Source: Conchocele bisecta (taxonomy: Eukaryota; Mollusca; Bivalvia; Lucinida; Thyasiridae). Taken from it: a DNA stretch of 64,000 nt. The position numbers and the translations under genes are program-made. Below the pieces are notes generated by a model. That model was given only the letters and a program-made list of their open reading frames with translations, was not told the DNA's origin and did no database searches. Shown in pieces: positions 46,351-58,000 of this stretch; the first letter of the stretch is position 1; the number at the start of each line of letters is the position of its first letter. The stretch is taken from NCBI GenBank assembly GCA_029237695.1, contig CM055278.1, positions 76,054,297 to 76,118,296 of the forward strand, written 5' to 3'.

Positions 46351-47015
46351 ATAAGAGTTGTCAGAAGACAACGAAGATCGAAGTGGTGCTTTAGTTTAAC
46401 AAATATCAAGAAGCAAACAGAAATTATAACAAATTTCCCTCACTGTTAGCACTAAGATTGTGACGTTGACCTTAGGGTTAGCAGGGGTCTGAGGGTCATG
46501 GATTTGCTATGGCATGCTAGAGGAAGGGCTGTGTAAAATATCAAGAAGAGCGGTGAAAGGAAACAAATTTCCCCCAACATTAAGGCAAAAGAAATCATAA
46601 CAAATTTCCTCCATCGTTAAGTTTATGAAAGCACTAAGACAGTGACCTTGACCTTGGGGTTAGCAGGGGACTGAGTGTCGTGGATTTGTCACAGCATGAT
46701 AGAGAATCATTAGAGAAAGGCATGTATGAAATATCAAAACATTTGGTGAAAGGAAACAGAAATTATAACAAATTTCTCCCAACGTTAAGTTTTATGAAAG
46801 CACAAAGACAGTGACATTAACCTTGGGGTTAGCGGGGGTCTGAGGGTCATGGATTTGTCACAACATGATAGAGAATCATTAGAGAAAGGCATGTGTGAAA
46901 TATCAAAAGGTTTTGTCAAAGGAAACAAAAATTATAAAACACGGGCGTACAGACGCTGACTACGACACCGGGGGTATGCCATAAGCACTCCTTTCTTCGA
47001 AAGGCGCGTTAAAAA
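46351..47015. repeat. TRE6 tandem-unit element
   Basis: 5' ATAAGAGTTGTCAGAAGACA with stem GTTGTC/GACAAC, then about three units with GTGACCTTGACCTTGGGGTT and GATAGAGAATCATTAGAG, a short ACGGGCGTACAGACGC tract, GACACCGGGGGTATGCC, and a 3' hairpin around CTTTCTTCGAAAGG with GTTAAAAA. A sister copy is at 63081-63705. Confidence 0.82.
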
Positions 47016-47455
47016 TTGTGCGTTAATGTTTTTGGCCATGTCATTTAACCTTGAAAACAGGGCCCGCATTGGTGGGCCATAGATTGAAAATATCAGTGAT
47101 GACAAATAAGTAAATGAAGTTTCAAGCCAATCCATCTAAGGGTTGTAAAGTTATAACAGAATTTTGTGCTAAAGTGGTTGGCTAAGTTATTTGACCTTGA
47201 ACATAGGGGCCGCATAGGTGGGCATTAGAATAAAAATATGGATGATGTACAATGTATACAAAGTTTCAACCCAATCTGACCTAGGATTGATAAGATTATA
47301 ACAGATAACCAAAAACTTTAACACATTTTGCAAACGTTAACACAAACTTCTTGGTATATTTGATCTTGACCGAGGGCATGCGGGTCGCATGGGTGGGCTA
47401 TGGAATTAAAATATAGAGCAAGATAAAACGTATGTGGCTGTGGCTAGAGAAATGG
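47016..47455. repeat. Degraded units related to TRE4, adjacent to an IFT81 exon
   Basis: Three diverged units of about 175 bp with AACCTTGAAAACAGGGCCCG (47051), TTTGACCTTGAACATAGGGG (47190) and TTTGATCTTGACCGAGGGCA (47359), each followed by GGTGGGC and then AAAATAT words. They align with the GGGGCCGCACGG variant of the TRE4 148-bp unit (8755, 12358). No ends are visible. Confidence 0.7.
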
Positions 47456-47481
47456 GAGTTATGTGTTTTGCAAATACTGAC

Positions 47482-47631
47482 CAACTGCTGGTTCATGTTA
47501 TCGTCCCTCTGTCGGAGGATTTCCTCGGTGCGGGACAGAACACCAAACTCGGCCCGAACCTCCGCCAGCTCCTGTCGCTTCTTCTTGTAGATGGTGCTCT
47601 TACTGCGCAGCTTGTTCACGTAGCGCTTAAA
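47482..47631 (-). CDS. IFT81: IFT81, internal exon (5th of six in window)
   Basis: Minus-strand exon of 150 bp, 50 codons, phase 0 at both ends; acceptor CCATTCCAG before 47631, donor GTCAGT after 47482. Encodes [19 protein letters not shown] and [18 protein letters not shown], the best-conserved coiled-coil segment of IFT81 in animals, directly continuing the VLKGEE end of the preceding exon. The 22-bp satellite runs right up to the polypyrimidine region of the acceptor. No sign of decay; codon use is GC-rich compared with the surrounding AT-rich introns. Confidence 0.95.
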
Positions 47632-47639
47632 CTGGAATG

Positions 47640-48580
47640 GACATCAATGGCTTGTTATCAAGTTATCGGGACATCAATGGCCTGTTATCAGGAAATCAAT
47701 GGTTTGTTATCAGGACATCAATGACTTGTTATTAGGACAGCAATGGCCTGTTATCAGGGAATCAATGGCCTGTTATCAGAACATCAATGGCCTGTTATCA
47801 GGGCATCAATAACGTGTTATCAGGACATCAATGACTTGCTATCAGGACATCAGTAACTTGTTATCAGAATATCAATCATCACTGGCTTGTTATCTGGACA
47901 TCAATGGCCTGTTATCAGAACATCAATGGCCTGTTAGCAGGCATCAATGGCTTGTTATCAGAACATCAATGACTTGTTATCAGGACGGACATCAATGGCT
48001 TGTTATCAGGATATCAATGGCTTGTTATCAGGATATCAATGGCCTTTTATCAGGACATCAATGGCTTGTTATCAGGATATCAATGGCCTGTTATCAGGAT
48101 ATCAATGGCTTGTTATCAGGATATCAATGGCTGTTATCAGACTCAATGGCTTGTTTTCAGGACATCTGGCTGTTATAGGAATCAATGGCCTGTTATCAGG
48201 ATTCAATGGTTACAGGCTCAATGGCCTGTTATCAGGCTCAATGACCTTATCAGGATCATTGGCTGTCAGGGGACATCAATGGCCTCTTGTTATCAGGACA
48301 TCAATGATCAATGGCTGTTTTATCAGGACATCTATGACCTGTTATCAAGGATTATCACTGGCTTGTTATCAGACATCAATGGCTGTTATCAGGACATCAT
48401 GGCTGTAATCAGTACACCATGAACTGTTATCAGGGATCAATGATGTGGGATCTGACAGGTCAATGACCTGTTATCAGGACATCAATGACCTGTTATCAGG
48501 ACATCAATGGCCTGTTATCAGGACATCAATCATCAATGGTTTGTTATCAGACATCAATGGCTTGTTATCAGGACGGCTTG
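47640..48580. repeat. 22-bp satellite abutting an IFT81 3' splice site
   Basis: About 42 copies of GACATCAATGGCCTGTTATC plus two bases, with variants (ATGGCTTG, GATATCAATGG). A ragged block lies at 48120-48450. The first copy starts within ten bases of the exon boundary, so the last intron bases before the AG are themselves a partial unit. Open frames of 115-153 codons are artefacts. Confidence 0.92.
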
Positions 48581-49445
48581 TAATCAAATAAAGTGTAAAG
48601 GTGTCAGTGGCTGTTAAAAAAGGTAGTTAAGATGCATGTGGCTTGTTCAAGTAGCGCTAAAAACTGTGATAATTTCAACTGCAAATGATGTAACAAGATT
48701 CTGAGCATTTTCACTGGTTGTCAGTAGTCACATCCAGGCACATTGTGTTTACTTACCGGTATGTTGAAACAGTTGAAATTTTGTATTGATTCATGACCTA
48801 CGTTACATTTGTTCACTTTATAGTTGTTCGGAATGATGCTTTCCACTATATTGTTATTCAGCCATATAAATGCTACACTATGTCACAAGTTTATCACATT
48901 CACATTAAATGTTATTCAGAATATAGTAAAAATGAGTAAAATGTAATAGCGGTTTGCTTACTAAATTAATAGTCCATCAAAGAAACTAACCTGTCATTAT
49001 GTCACTGGATAGTATTGCTTCAAGTTACGTACCAATTTTGCTATGCTGAGCCAGAATGCTGATCACCATTTTTGTTTACACTACAAGATGCGCAGCATTA
49101 TCCAAAATAAAGGTGATGTTGAAAACACAGAGGTGATGTCATACATCACAATATTTACGTCATTTACTGACGTTAGAACGTTATGACATTTAACCTGTAC
49201 ATACTTCTTTTAATTGCGTTGAATGTTCAGGGAATTTGAACTGAATATGGGAATGGCACTGACATTTAAATTTGTTTGGAAAGCCTTAGGTGCGCATAAT
49301 TAGCCGACACCATGGCTTGTGGAAGTTTTGTTGTCTCGTGTGTTTTGCATTTCTATGATCACTGATTTTAAACATTTATCACAAGGGCCACGTGAAATGA
49401 TTTGTGTCAGCGGTGGTTTTCAAGTTAGGACTGCCACCCACCACA
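48581..49445. other. Non-coding intron sequence
   Basis: No gene seen. AT-rich, apparently unique DNA between the 22-bp satellite and a TRE5 element. Confidence 0.4.
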
Positions 49446-51226
49446 ACAAGAGGGCCATGATGGCCCAAATTCGCTCACCTGACTCCATGAACACCAGAGG
49501 AGAATATGACATTGAGTTCATATGTGTCTTAAAAAAATTGTGCTATTTTTAGATGGCGGTCATCTTGGATTAAGCGATGACTCTCATTTTACCAAATCTG
49601 AAAATGCTTCACCCAAGGATCTTAACTTACGATGAAGTTTGGCCAGCATCGGCCATGTGGTTCCTGAGAAAAAGACGTTCAAACTCTCGAATAAATGGAC
49701 CTTTTGGAGGCCATCATGGATGACATAATCATCCGATTCCGACAAATATTGCACCAGAGCAATCATCTCATTGATACCTTCAATTTGATATATGACATGA
49801 GCATATTTGGTAAAAAATAAAATTTGACCCCAACGGGCCACGTCCATTTTTGACCCCGGGGTCACCATTTTAACACCTTTGAAAGGGCATTCTACGTTGA
49901 TCATTCCTACCAAGTTTCGTCGAAATCCGGCTGGCGGTTCATGAGAAGAAGATTTTTTTAAGAATTTCTGCTATTTTCAGACTGCGGCCATCTCGGATTA
50001 GTGACGACCTCCGTTTTAAAAAATCTGCAAAGGCTTCACCCATGGACCATAACTGTGAAGTTTGGACACCATGGGCCAAGCGGTTCGTGTGAAGAAGAAT
50101 TTTGAAATCTCTAATAAAAGAACGACCTTTTGACCTTTCGGTGGCCATCTTGGATGACATGACCATCCAATTTCGACAAAAAATGTACCATTTGAAAGAG
50201 CATTCTACATCAATCATTCCTACCCAGTTTCGTTGAAATCCGGCTGGCGGTTCATGAGATTTTTTAAGAATTTCTGCTATTTTTAGACGGTGGCCATCTT
50301 GGATTAGCGACGACCTCCGTTTTAACAACTGAAAAGGCTTCACCCATGGACCATAACTTTTAAGTTTGGCCACCATGGGCCAAGCGGTTCGTGTGAAGAA
50401 GAATTTTGAAATCTCTAATAAAAGAACAACCTTTTGACCTTTCGGCGGCCATCTTGGATGACATGATCATCCAATTTCGACAAGAAATGTACCAGAGCGA
50501 TCGCCTCTCTAATACCTTCGATTTGATATAGACATGACCATATTCGGTCAAAAATAAAATTTGACCCCACGGACCATGCCCATTTTTGACCCCGGGGTCA
50601 CCATTTTAACAACTTTGAAAGAGTATTGTACATCGATCATTCATACCAAGTTTCGTTGAAATCCGGCTGGCGGTTCATGAGAAGAAATTTTTTTAAGACT
50701 TTATGCTATCTTTAGACGGCGGCCATCTTGGATTAGCGACGACCTCCGTTTTAATAAATCTGAAAAGGCTTGACCCATGGACCATAACTGTGAAGTTTGG
50801 CCACCATGGGCCAAGCGGTTCGTGTGAAGAAGAATTTTGAAATCTCTAATAAAAGAACAACCTTTTGACCTAATAAAATTTGACCCCAATTTGACCCCAC
50901 GGGCCACGCCCATTTTTGACCCCAGGGTCACCATTTTAACAACTTTGAAAGAGCATTGTACATCGATCATTCCTAGCAAGTTTCGTCGAAATCCGGCTAG
51001 TGGTTCATTTGAAGAAGACTTTTTAAGAATTTGTGCTATTTTTAGATGGCAGCCATCTTGGATTACGTAATGACGTCATTTTAATAATTTTGTAATCACC
51101 CTACCTAAGGACCATGACCATGAAGTTTGGTGACTATGGTTACCGAAGAGAAGACGTTTGAAAATGTTCACGGACGACGACGGACACATTGCGGTAACAA
51201 TGAGCTTCGCTCAGGTGAGCTAAAAA
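49446..51226. repeat. TRE5 tandem-unit element, long copy
   Basis: 5' ACAAGAGGGCCATGATGGCC, four or more units with GGCCATCTTGGATTAGCGA and TTTGACCCCGGGGTCACC, a GGACGACGACGGAC tract (51171-51185), GCGGTAACAATGAGC, and the 3' half of the hairpin (GCTTCGCTCAGGTGAGC) with TAAAAA. The left arm of the hairpin is partly deleted here compared with 19319. Minus-strand frames are shadows of the units. Confidence 0.88.
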
Positions 51227-51248
51227 TGTTATCTTCAATAAATGATAT

Positions 51249-52452
51249 AACTAGAAAATGTGTTCATAAAACACGGATGCCCCACATATCGCTTTGATAA
51301 TAAATGAGGCCAAATTCCAAGTGAATTTTTTTTTTTACCTGAGCGTTAAAGTTTTTGAAGCACCAAGTATGTGACCTTGACCCTGGGCTTGGCGGGGGCA
51401 GGACGAACGTGGATTTAGCACAGGGCGGTAGAGGACCATTAGAGCAATGCGAATATGAAGTATGAAGCTGAGAGGGAATAGAAATTATAAGATATTTACC
51501 CGAGCGTTAAAGTTTTTGAAGCACCAAGTATGTGACCTTGACCCTGGGCTTGGCAGGGGCAGGACAAACGTGGATTTGGCACAGGGTGGTAGAGGACCAT
51601 TAGAGGGAACAGAAATTATAAGATATTTACTCGAGCGTTAAAGTTTTTGAAGCACCAAGTATGTGACCTTGACCCTGGGCTTGGCAGGGGCAGGACAAAC
51701 GTGGATTTGGCACAGGGTGGTAGAGGACCATTAGAGCAATGCGTATATGAAAAATGAAGCTGATCCGTGAAAGAAAACAGAAATTATAAGATATTTACCT
51801 GAGCGTTAAAGTTTTTGAAGCACTAAGTATGTGACCTTGACCCTGGGCTTGGCGGGGGCAGGACGAATGTGGATTTGGCACAGGACAGTAGAGGACCATT
51901 AGAGAAATGCGTATATGAAGTATGAAGCTAATCCGCGAAAGGAAACAGAAATTATCAGATATTTACCCGAGAGTTAAAGTTTTTGAAGCACCAAGTATGT
52001 GACCTTGACCCTGGGCTTGGCAGGGGCAGGACGAACGTGGATTTGGCACAGGGCGGTAGAGGACCATTAGAGCAATGCGTATATGAAATATGAAGCTGAT
52101 CCGTGAAAGAAAACAGAAATTATAAGATATTTACCTGAGCGTTAAAGTTTTTGAAGCACTAAGTATGTGACCTTGACCCTGGGATAGGCGGGGGCAGGAA
52201 GAACGTGTATTTGGCACAGGACGGTAGAGGACCATTGGAGCAATGTGTATATGAAATATGAAGCAGATCGGTCGAAGGATGAAGAAATTATGAGACATTT
52301 ACCCGAGCATTAAAGTTTTGTGATGGACGGACGAGACGGATGGGACGGACGGGACGGGACGGACGGGACGGACGGGACGGACGGGACGGACGGGACGGAC
52401 GGACAAGGGTAACACTAAATGCCCCCTCCACTATTGTGGTGGGGCATAAAAA
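51249..52452. repeat. TRE1 tandem-unit element, full-length copy
   Basis: 5' AACTAGAAAATGTGTTCATA with stem, ATATCGCTTTGATAATAAAT head, about six 167-bp units (two shortened by about 40 bp), a GGGACGGAC microsatellite (52325-52404), GGTAACACTAAATGCCCC and the 3' hairpin ATGCCCC...GGGGCAT with AAAAA. Ends agree base for base with the copy at 40113-41504 over the head and tail, defining the element boundaries. Confidence 0.92.
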
Positions 52453-52787
52453 TGCCAACATTTTCAGAGGCTACATGGAATTGAACCGAGTGTGCTAGCC
52501 GAGTAGGACAACAATGGTGGGACAACCACAATAGGTCAGTTTTGCCAGGCCGGGTCACATAGATACCACCATGATAACTCTAAATGTTCACACAAAGTTT
52601 ATACATAAACATATATAAATATCTGGAGTTCCATCACAAAGAGTGTCACAATGTTTATGGTTAGTATGGTTGCACTGATTTATCGCAATAATAAAATAGT
52701 TCATAGGGGTTTCCCAAAACAAATGGTGTCTGAATATTAAGGATTATTACGGTATATGTCCCGAATTATAGATATGCCTTCACGTAC
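52453..52787. other. Non-coding intron sequence before an exon donor
   Basis: Apparently unique; includes TTTCCCAAAACAAATGGTGT. No gene. Confidence 0.4.
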
Positions 52788-53033
52788 CTCTTCTCCCTTG
52801 AGCACCTCTCCGCCCCCAGACGCATGCCTCGCCAACTCTCGCTTCTCGTCGGCCTCGTGGCTCAGGCGGGAGAACTCATCCCGAGTCTCCCGTAGAGCAG
52901 TCGCCGCATTCTCCTTCTTGTGGGCGATAATGGCGGCCTGCTGGCGGAACAGGGAGAGCTTGTCGTCCATCGGTTCCCCGCTCCGCATCCGCTTCTCCAC
53001 CAGCGTGTTGATCTCCGTGTTCACATCCTGAAT
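52788..53033 (-). CDS. IFT81: IFT81, internal exon (4th of six in window)
   Basis: Minus-strand exon of 246 bp, 82 codons, phase 0 at both ends; acceptor GTGTCCACAG before 53033, donor GTACGTG after 52788. Encodes IQDVNTEINTLVEKRM, DDKLSLFRQQAAIIAHKKE and GGGEVLKGEE, matching the coiled-coil stretch of IFT81 that contains the LSLYRQQA-type signature. Highly charged heptad pattern throughout. A 38-bp minisatellite starts at the acceptor. Overlapping plus-strand frames are shadows. Confidence 0.95.
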
Positions 53034-53200
53034 CTGTGGACACGAATGGATCCCCCATAATGGAAATGAATCTGTACACACAAATTGAACCCAGATCATG
53101 GAAACGGACCTGTACACACAAATGGATCCCAGATCATGGAAACGGATCTGTACACACAAATGGATCCCAGATCATGGAAACGGATCTGTACACACAAATG
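53034..53200. repeat. 38-bp minisatellite starting at an IFT81 3' splice site
   Basis: Four copies spaced exactly 38 bp (CTGTACACAC at 53072, 53110, 53148, 53186). Read on the minus strand each unit contains TTTGTGTGTACAGATCC, which resembles the real acceptor with its first exon bases (TTCGTGTCCACAG then ATTC). The array therefore looks like tandem copying of acceptor-adjacent DNA. Confidence 0.85.
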
Positions 53201-53310
53201 CTTGATTCAATTCGAAATCAAACAAGTTGAATGTCCGAGTCTAAGCACAGGTCAGCCTCAACCAATCAAACTGCTGGATTTAGATCACATGGTCGATACT
53301 CTGAACATAC

Positions 53311-53474
53311 CTTTGTTTGAAGGTCATCCAGATCAGAGTGCCCCATGGCGGGTTCTGCGACAACGCGCTGAAGGTCGTGCATCGTCTTCTTGCGAGACTC
53401 GAGATCCTTGGGCAGTCTCTCCTTGACGATGTAGCTGTTGGCTCGTGTCTCTTCCTCCAGCCGTTGGAGCAAAC
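53311..53474 (-). CDS. IFT81: IFT81, internal exon (3rd of six in window)
   Basis: Minus-strand exon of 164 bp; with the one base carried from the previous exon it makes 55 codons (phase 1 in, phase 0 out). Acceptor GTGCTGCAG before 53474, donor GTATG after 53311. Encodes [20 protein letters not shown] and [18 protein letters not shown]; the EPAMGHSDL block is a strong IFT81 signature. A short GGTT/GGCT microsatellite lies 20-75 bases upstream of the acceptor (53497-53545). No defects. Confidence 0.95.
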
Positions 53475-54952
53475 CTGCAGCACATGGACTAATTTGTTGG
53501 CTGGTTGGCTGGCTGACTGGCTGGTTGGTTGGTTGGTTTATTAACAAGGGCATCGTTATTACTAAACAAAATCCCACACTAGCAGCCTTGATAATAAAAC
53601 AAGTTATTACATAAGCAACAACAAAAGTCCTAGGTGACCTCAACCTTGGGCAGTCGGATGTGGGTCATATGCAACACCCTCCCTAGACACACCTTGTGGC
53701 TAAATATACGTAGTCACATAAGAAACGATACATACATATGATTGTGAATAAATGTATTGTAAACATTACATTTTACTTCATTCTCAAATGTAAGATGAAA
53801 TTAAAATGTCTTGCGATAATTTAATTAATAAAATGTCAAGTTAACCGCCAGATGCTGATGACAGACCGTTGCGAATCACGTAGGGGTCACCATACGAAGT
53901 CACACAGAAGTCAGTACCGCGTATGGCCACTATTTGCATCCATAACGGGGGCGATCATCAACTGATCCACGCGTTCTGTATCGTCCTGCCAGACGCGTTA
54001 TTGGAAAGCGCGACACTCCAAATTGAGCGGCGACGTCAACCAGATTCCAACATTCCAATCGCTCGAAATCGCTGATTTTCATTTAATCTCGACATTCCGT
54101 TTCATAACTTTTCCTCAACGTTTGATGTTTTTCTTTCGTTTGGGTACAAGCCCTGTACGCACACCGGTCGTTTTACCTGTACATGTACCTCAGAGTGTGG
54201 ATATCGGGGAGCTCATGCAAATCTTTAAAATTGACGTAACTGAAGAACGGCTGAGTGGGCAAGGTTCAAATTTGGACATTCCCTTGCGACACGACTTGTA
54301 TAACAAGATATACTCTGACCAAATGCGTACGTTTGATATTTTATGCTTTCAAACTATGTATCGTTTCTTTTGTGGCTACGTGTTTTATCAAAATTAGTGA
54401 AGCGGTTCATAGGTTATTGAATAAAAAATTACTTCCAACAAACAAGGTCGGTCGTATGTAAAACAAAGCACCATCCCTAAACACACATTGTGGCCAAATA
54501 TTATCAAAATAAGTGAAGTGAGTTATTGAAAAATGAAAGGTGTTACTAACGTACGCATGCACATGGACTAACGCTAAATCTCCTCTTGCAATCGGCGAGG
54601 GGATAATGAAGTAATAGTCATTGGATTGTCTCTCCATGAATAGGTAGCGGTTGCCTCATGTCTCTTCCTCTAGACATTGGAGAAAACCAACAATAAACTG
54701 ATTGATCACAGAATTGAGTAGTTAGTCGGTAGATCGTGTCCAGAGGATATGTCATATAGCTTATAGTATTTTCTTGACATACATGGGTAGAAAACATTGG
54801 AAATTGTGTATATATCAATACTGGTGGACTCTCACACACTGGCTCAGAAATAATAAGGGGTCTGGGCCTTTTAGCTTTGTGAAAGAGACACGTGATTTTT
54901 GTCAAAGTTGAAAGTAATATATAGAGAGGGAAGGTTATGTGTCAGGTTGTAC
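53475..54952. other. IFT81 intron of 1.5 kb with a TRE8 copy
   Basis: 53497-53545 is a GGCTGGTTGGTT microsatellite. 54440-54612 matches 62280-62492 (AAAACAAAGCACCATCCCTA, CACATTGTGGCCAAATATTA, ATGAAAGGTGTTACTAACGT) and ends with GGACTAACGCTAAATCTCC and a 3' hairpin (CTCCTCTTGC...GGGGATAAT): TRE8. An older trace of the same phrase (CCCTAGACACACCTTGTGGC) is at 53681. The rest is unremarkable. Confidence 0.6.
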
Positions 54953-55037
54953 CTTCGGGCGTGGCCCCGACAGCCGCCTGTTTCGTGTCGTGGAGCTGCT
55001 GCTGCAGCCGCTTCACCCGGTGCTCCGCATGCTGGAT
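54953..55037 (-). CDS. IFT81: IFT81, internal exon (2nd of six in window)
   Basis: Minus-strand exon of 85 bp (28 codons plus one base; phase 0 in, phase 1 out). Acceptor GATGTTGTTGTAG before 55037, donor GTACAA after 54953. Encodes IQHAEHRVKRLQQQLHDTKQ then AAVGATPE, coiled coil, joining the LTM end of the exon at 62741 to GLLQRLEEE of the exon at 53474; this order matches IFT81. It is short and would be easy to miss, but splice phases on both sides fit exactly. A 4.6-kb satellite starts right at the acceptor. Confidence 0.92.
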
Positions 55038-55039
55038 CT

Positions 55040-58000
55040 ACAACAACATCGTGCAACTACAACATCCTCTCTACAACATGCAGCCATACAACATCATGCA
55101 TCACCCTCTCTACAACAGGCAGCCAACACCCTCTCTACAACAGGCAGCCATACAACCTCATACAACACCCTCTCTACAACAGGCAGCCAACACCCTCTCT
55201 ACAACAGGCAGCCATACAACCTCATAAAACACACTCTCTACAACAGGCACCCATACAACCTCATACATCACCCTCTACAACAGACACCCATACAACCTCA
55301 TACAACACCCTTTACAACAGGCAGCCATACAACCTCATTCAACACCCTCTACAACAGGCACCCACACATCATACAACACCCTCTACAACAGGCAGTCACA
55401 CAACCTCATACAACACCCTCTACAACAGGCAGCCATACAACCTCATACAACACCCCCTTCACAACAGGCAGCTATACAATCTCATACATCACCCTCTACA
55501 ACAGGCAGCCATACAATCTCATACACCACCCTCTACAACAGGAAGCCATACAACCTCATACATCACCCTCTACAACAGGCACCCATACAACCTCATACAA
55601 CACCCTCTACAACAGGCACCCATACAACCTCAAACAACACCCCCTTTACAACAGGCAGTCATACATCCTCATACAACACCCTCTACAACAGGCAGCCATA
55701 CAACCTCATACAAAACCCCCTTTACAACAGGCAGCCATACAATCTCAAACATCACCCTCTACAACAGGCAGCCATACAACCTCATACACCACCCTCTACA
55801 ACAGGCAGCCATACAACCTCATACAACACCCTCTACAACAGGCAGCCATACAACCTCATACAATACCCGCTCTACAACAGGCACCCATACAACCTCATAC
55901 AACACCCTCTACAACAGGTACCCATACAACCTCATCCAACACCTCTACAACAGGCACCCAAACTAACCTCATCCAACACCCTCTACAAGCCAGGCCAGCC
56001 ATAAAACCTCCATACAACCCCTCTACAACATGCAGCCAACAACCTCATACTCATCTCTACAACAAGGCAGGCACCCATACAATCGGTCATTACATCACCC
56101 TCTACAACAGGACACCCATAACCTCATACAACACCCTACAACAGGCAGCCTACACCTTCATTCAACACCCTCTACAACAGGCACCCACACATCATACAAC
56201 ACCCTCTACAACAGGCAGTCACACAACCTCATACAACACCCTCTACAACAGCAGCCATTACAAACCTCATACAACACCCCCTTCACAACAGGCAGCTATA
56301 CAATCTCATACATCACCCTCTACAACAGGCAGCCATACAATCTCATACACCACCCTCTACACAGGAAGCCATACAAACCTCCATACATCACCCTCTAACA
56401 AACAGGCACCCATACAACCTCATACACAACACCCTCTACAACAGGCACCCATACAACTCAAACAAACACCCCCTTTACAACAGGCAGTCATACAATCCTC
56501 ATAACAACACCCTCTACAACAGGCAGCCATACAACCTCATACAAAACCCCCTTTACAACAGGCAGCCATACAATCTCAAACATCACCCTCTACAACAGGC
56601 AGCCATACAACCTCATACACCACCCTCTACAACAGGCAGCCATACAACCTCATACAACACCCTCTACAACAGGCAGCCATACAACCTCATACAATACCCG
56701 CTCTACAACAGGCACCCATACAACCTCATACAACACCCTCTACAACAGGCACCCATACAACCTCATCCAACACCCTCTACAACAGGCACCCATACAACCT
56801 CATCCAACACCCTCTACAACAGGCAGCCATAAAACCTCATACAACACCCTCTACAACAGGCAGCCATACAACCTCATACAATACCCTCTCTACAACAGGC
56901 ACCCATACAACCTCTTACAACACCCTCTACAACAGGCAGCTATACCCTCTCTACAACAGCAGGCACCCATACAACCTCATACAACACCCTCTACAACAGG
57001 CAGCCATACAACCTCATTGAACACCCTCTACAACAGGCACCTACACAACATCATACAACACCCTCTACAACAGGCAGTCACACAACCTCATACAACACCC
57101 TCTACAACAGGCAGCCATACAACCTCATACAACACCCCCTTTACAACAGGTAGCTATACAATCTCATACATCACCCTCTACAACAGGCAGCCATACAACC
57201 TCATACACCACCCTCTACAACAGGCAGCCATACAACCTCATACATCACCCTCTACAACAGGCACCCATACAACCTCATACAACACCCTCTACAACAGGCA
57301 CCCATATACCTTCATACAACACCACCTTTACAACAGGCAGTCATACAACCTCATACAACACCCTCTACAACAGGCAGCCATACAACCTCAAACAAAACCC
57401 CCTTTACAACAGGCAGCCATACAATCTCAAACATCACCCTCTACAACAGGCATCCATACAACCTCATACACCACCTTCTACAACAGGCAGCCATACAACC
57501 TCATACATCACCCTCTACAACAGGCAGCCATACAACATCATACAACACCCTCTACAACAGGCACCCATACAATCTCATACAACACCCTCTACAACAGCCA
57601 GCCATACAACCTCATACAATACCCGCTCCACAACAGGCACCCACACAACCTCATACAACACCCTCTACAACAGGCACCCATACAACCTCATCCAACACCA
57701 TCTACAACAGGCACCCATACAACCTCATACGACACCCTCTACAACAGGCAGCCATAAAACCTCATACAACACCCTATCCAAAAGGCAGCCATACAACCTC
57801 ATACAACACCCTCTACAACAGGCACCCATACAACATAATACAACACCCTCTACAAGAGGCAGTCATAAAACGTTATACAACAACCTCTACAACAGGCAGC
57901 CATGCAACCTCATACAACACCCCCTCTACAACAGGCAGCCATACAACCTCATACATCACCCTCTACAACAGCAGCCATACAACAACATACAACACCCTCT

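Larger units (their letters stand above)
26568..47481 (-). other. IFT81: IFT81 intron of 20.9 kb
   Basis: Lies between the exon at 47482-47631 (donor GTCAGT) and the exon at 26349-26567 (acceptor CTATTCTAG). It holds the 31-bp satellite, two TRE2 elements, a nested Ngaro-like retrotransposon, a nested TRE1, palindromes, a 1.4-kb TIR element and TRE6. No other host exon was found in it. Its 3' splice site is only about 60 bp from the satellite array. Confidence 0.8.

Noticed and set aside
47831..48422. Open frames of 115-153 codons beside the 47482 exon
   Set aside because: They lie in the 22-bp satellite.
54899..56504. Open frames of 355 and 521 codons rich in Thr/His/Pro/Gln
   Set aside because: They are read through a 37-bp satellite without stop codons; several frames overlap with the same composition, and the first bases overlap an IFT81 exon on the other strand.
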